Assembly (NCBI GenBank): GCA_025454715.1
Contig: JALONY010000134.1
Location: forward strand, 1-6,416
DNA from: Anaerolineae bacterium
GTDB lineage: Bacteria; Chloroflexota; Anaerolineae; Aggregatilineales; Phototrophicaceae
DNA: 6,416 bases
Direction of reading: 5' to 3'
Shown here piece after piece: positions 6,177-6,416 of the stretch. A program made the translations under genes and the position numbers. Position 1 is the first letter of the stretch. Every line of letters starts with the position of its first letter. The notes beneath the pieces were generated by a model that was not told the origin of the DNA, searched no databases, and saw only the letters and a list, made by a program, of their open reading frames with translations.

Positions 6177-6416
6177 TTAATCGGTGCTGCGCGGGTCGAA
6201 GGCGTCGCGCAAGCCGTCGCCAATCACGAACAGGCACAACACCGTGACGAAAATCAACAGGCCGCTGATGGTGGCCATGTGCGGCGCGAGGCGGAAGAAC
6301 TGTTGCGCGTTCGTCAACATGTTGCCCCATGTCGGGGTCGGCGGCTGCACGCCCAGCTTGAGGAAGCTCAAGGCCGACTCGGTCAGGATCAGGCCGCCGA
6401 TGCCGCTGGCCAGCAC
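6177..6416 (-). CDS. OppC/DppC-like ABC transporter permease, C-terminal fragment
   Basis: The gene runs leftwards and the window holds its last 79 codons, ending at TAA (complement of 6177-6179). The visible part begins at the right edge with LASGIGGLILTESALSFLKLGVQPPTPTWGNML. This is the EAA-type loop and the P-P-(T/S)-W-G motif of binding-protein-dependent peptide/nickel permeases. One more membrane segment follows, then the GDGLRDAFDPR signature that closes OppC/DppC proteins. These inner-membrane subunits pair with OppB and two ATPases to import oligopeptides, dipeptides or related solutes; substrate cannot be told from this end. Slight departures are SGLLIF where proline usually precedes GL, and LFVIGDG where an Asn is common before the GDG region. 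It converges on the recycling operon. Import of muropeptides is possible but rests only on proximity. Confidence 0.93.
   Translation of the reverse strand: MLASGIGGLILTESALSFLKLGVQPPTPTWGNMLTNAQQFFRLAPHMATISGLLIFVTVLCLFVIGDGLRDAFDPRSTD

Overview
The window is about two-thirds G+C. It holds most of a forward-strand operon for taking up peptidoglycan amino sugars into central metabolism. After it come an acetyltransferase gene with an apparent frameshift, a short array of degenerate GC-rich repeats, and the 3' end of a convergent oligopeptide/dipeptide ABC transporter gene. Gene content, gene style and the GC-rich palindromic intergenic repeats resemble Chloroflexota (for example Anaerolineae or relatives). 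That assignment is an inference from memory of the families, not a search result.

Layout: 1-291, C-terminal 96 residues of a beta-lactamase-fold serine hydrolase, possibly an AmiE-type muramyl amidase; 273-1439, anmK; 1436-2359, a BadF/BadG-type amino-sugar kinase (GlcNAc and/or MurNAc kinase); 2390-3271, murQ; 3295-4470, nagA; 4442-5482, a tandem-SIS protein resembling the isomerase half of GlmS without the glutaminase domain, best read as an alternative glucosamine-6-phosphate deaminase (NagB-II type); 5501-5994, a GNAT acetyltransferase whose start and body lie in different frames; 5992-6156, four imperfect copies of a roughly 42-bp repeat ending in a perfect 9-bp inverted repeat; 6177-6416, minus strand, the C-terminal end of an OppC/DppC-like permease.

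Together the genes give an almost complete route. AnmK converts 1,6-anhydro-MurNAc to MurNAc-6-P, and the BadF-type kinase would phosphorylate free GlcNAc and/or MurNAc. MurQ removes the lactyl ether to give GlcNAc-6-P, NagA deacetylates this to GlcN-6-P, and the SIS protein would yield fructose-6-P plus ammonia. Genes overlap (19, 4 and 29 nt) or are separated by 18-30 nt, and most starts have clear Shine-Dalgarno sequences, so they are probably co-transcribed and partly translationally coupled. The promoter lies upstream of the window. No regulator or sugar importer is visible, although the convergent peptide-type ABC transporter could carry muropeptides.

I see no phage, CRISPR, tRNA, rRNA or insertion-sequence features. 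The system is a variant arrangement of known recycling pathways rather than a wholly new one. The most checkable oddities are the frameshift in the GNAT gene and the repeat array that begins on that gene's stop codon.
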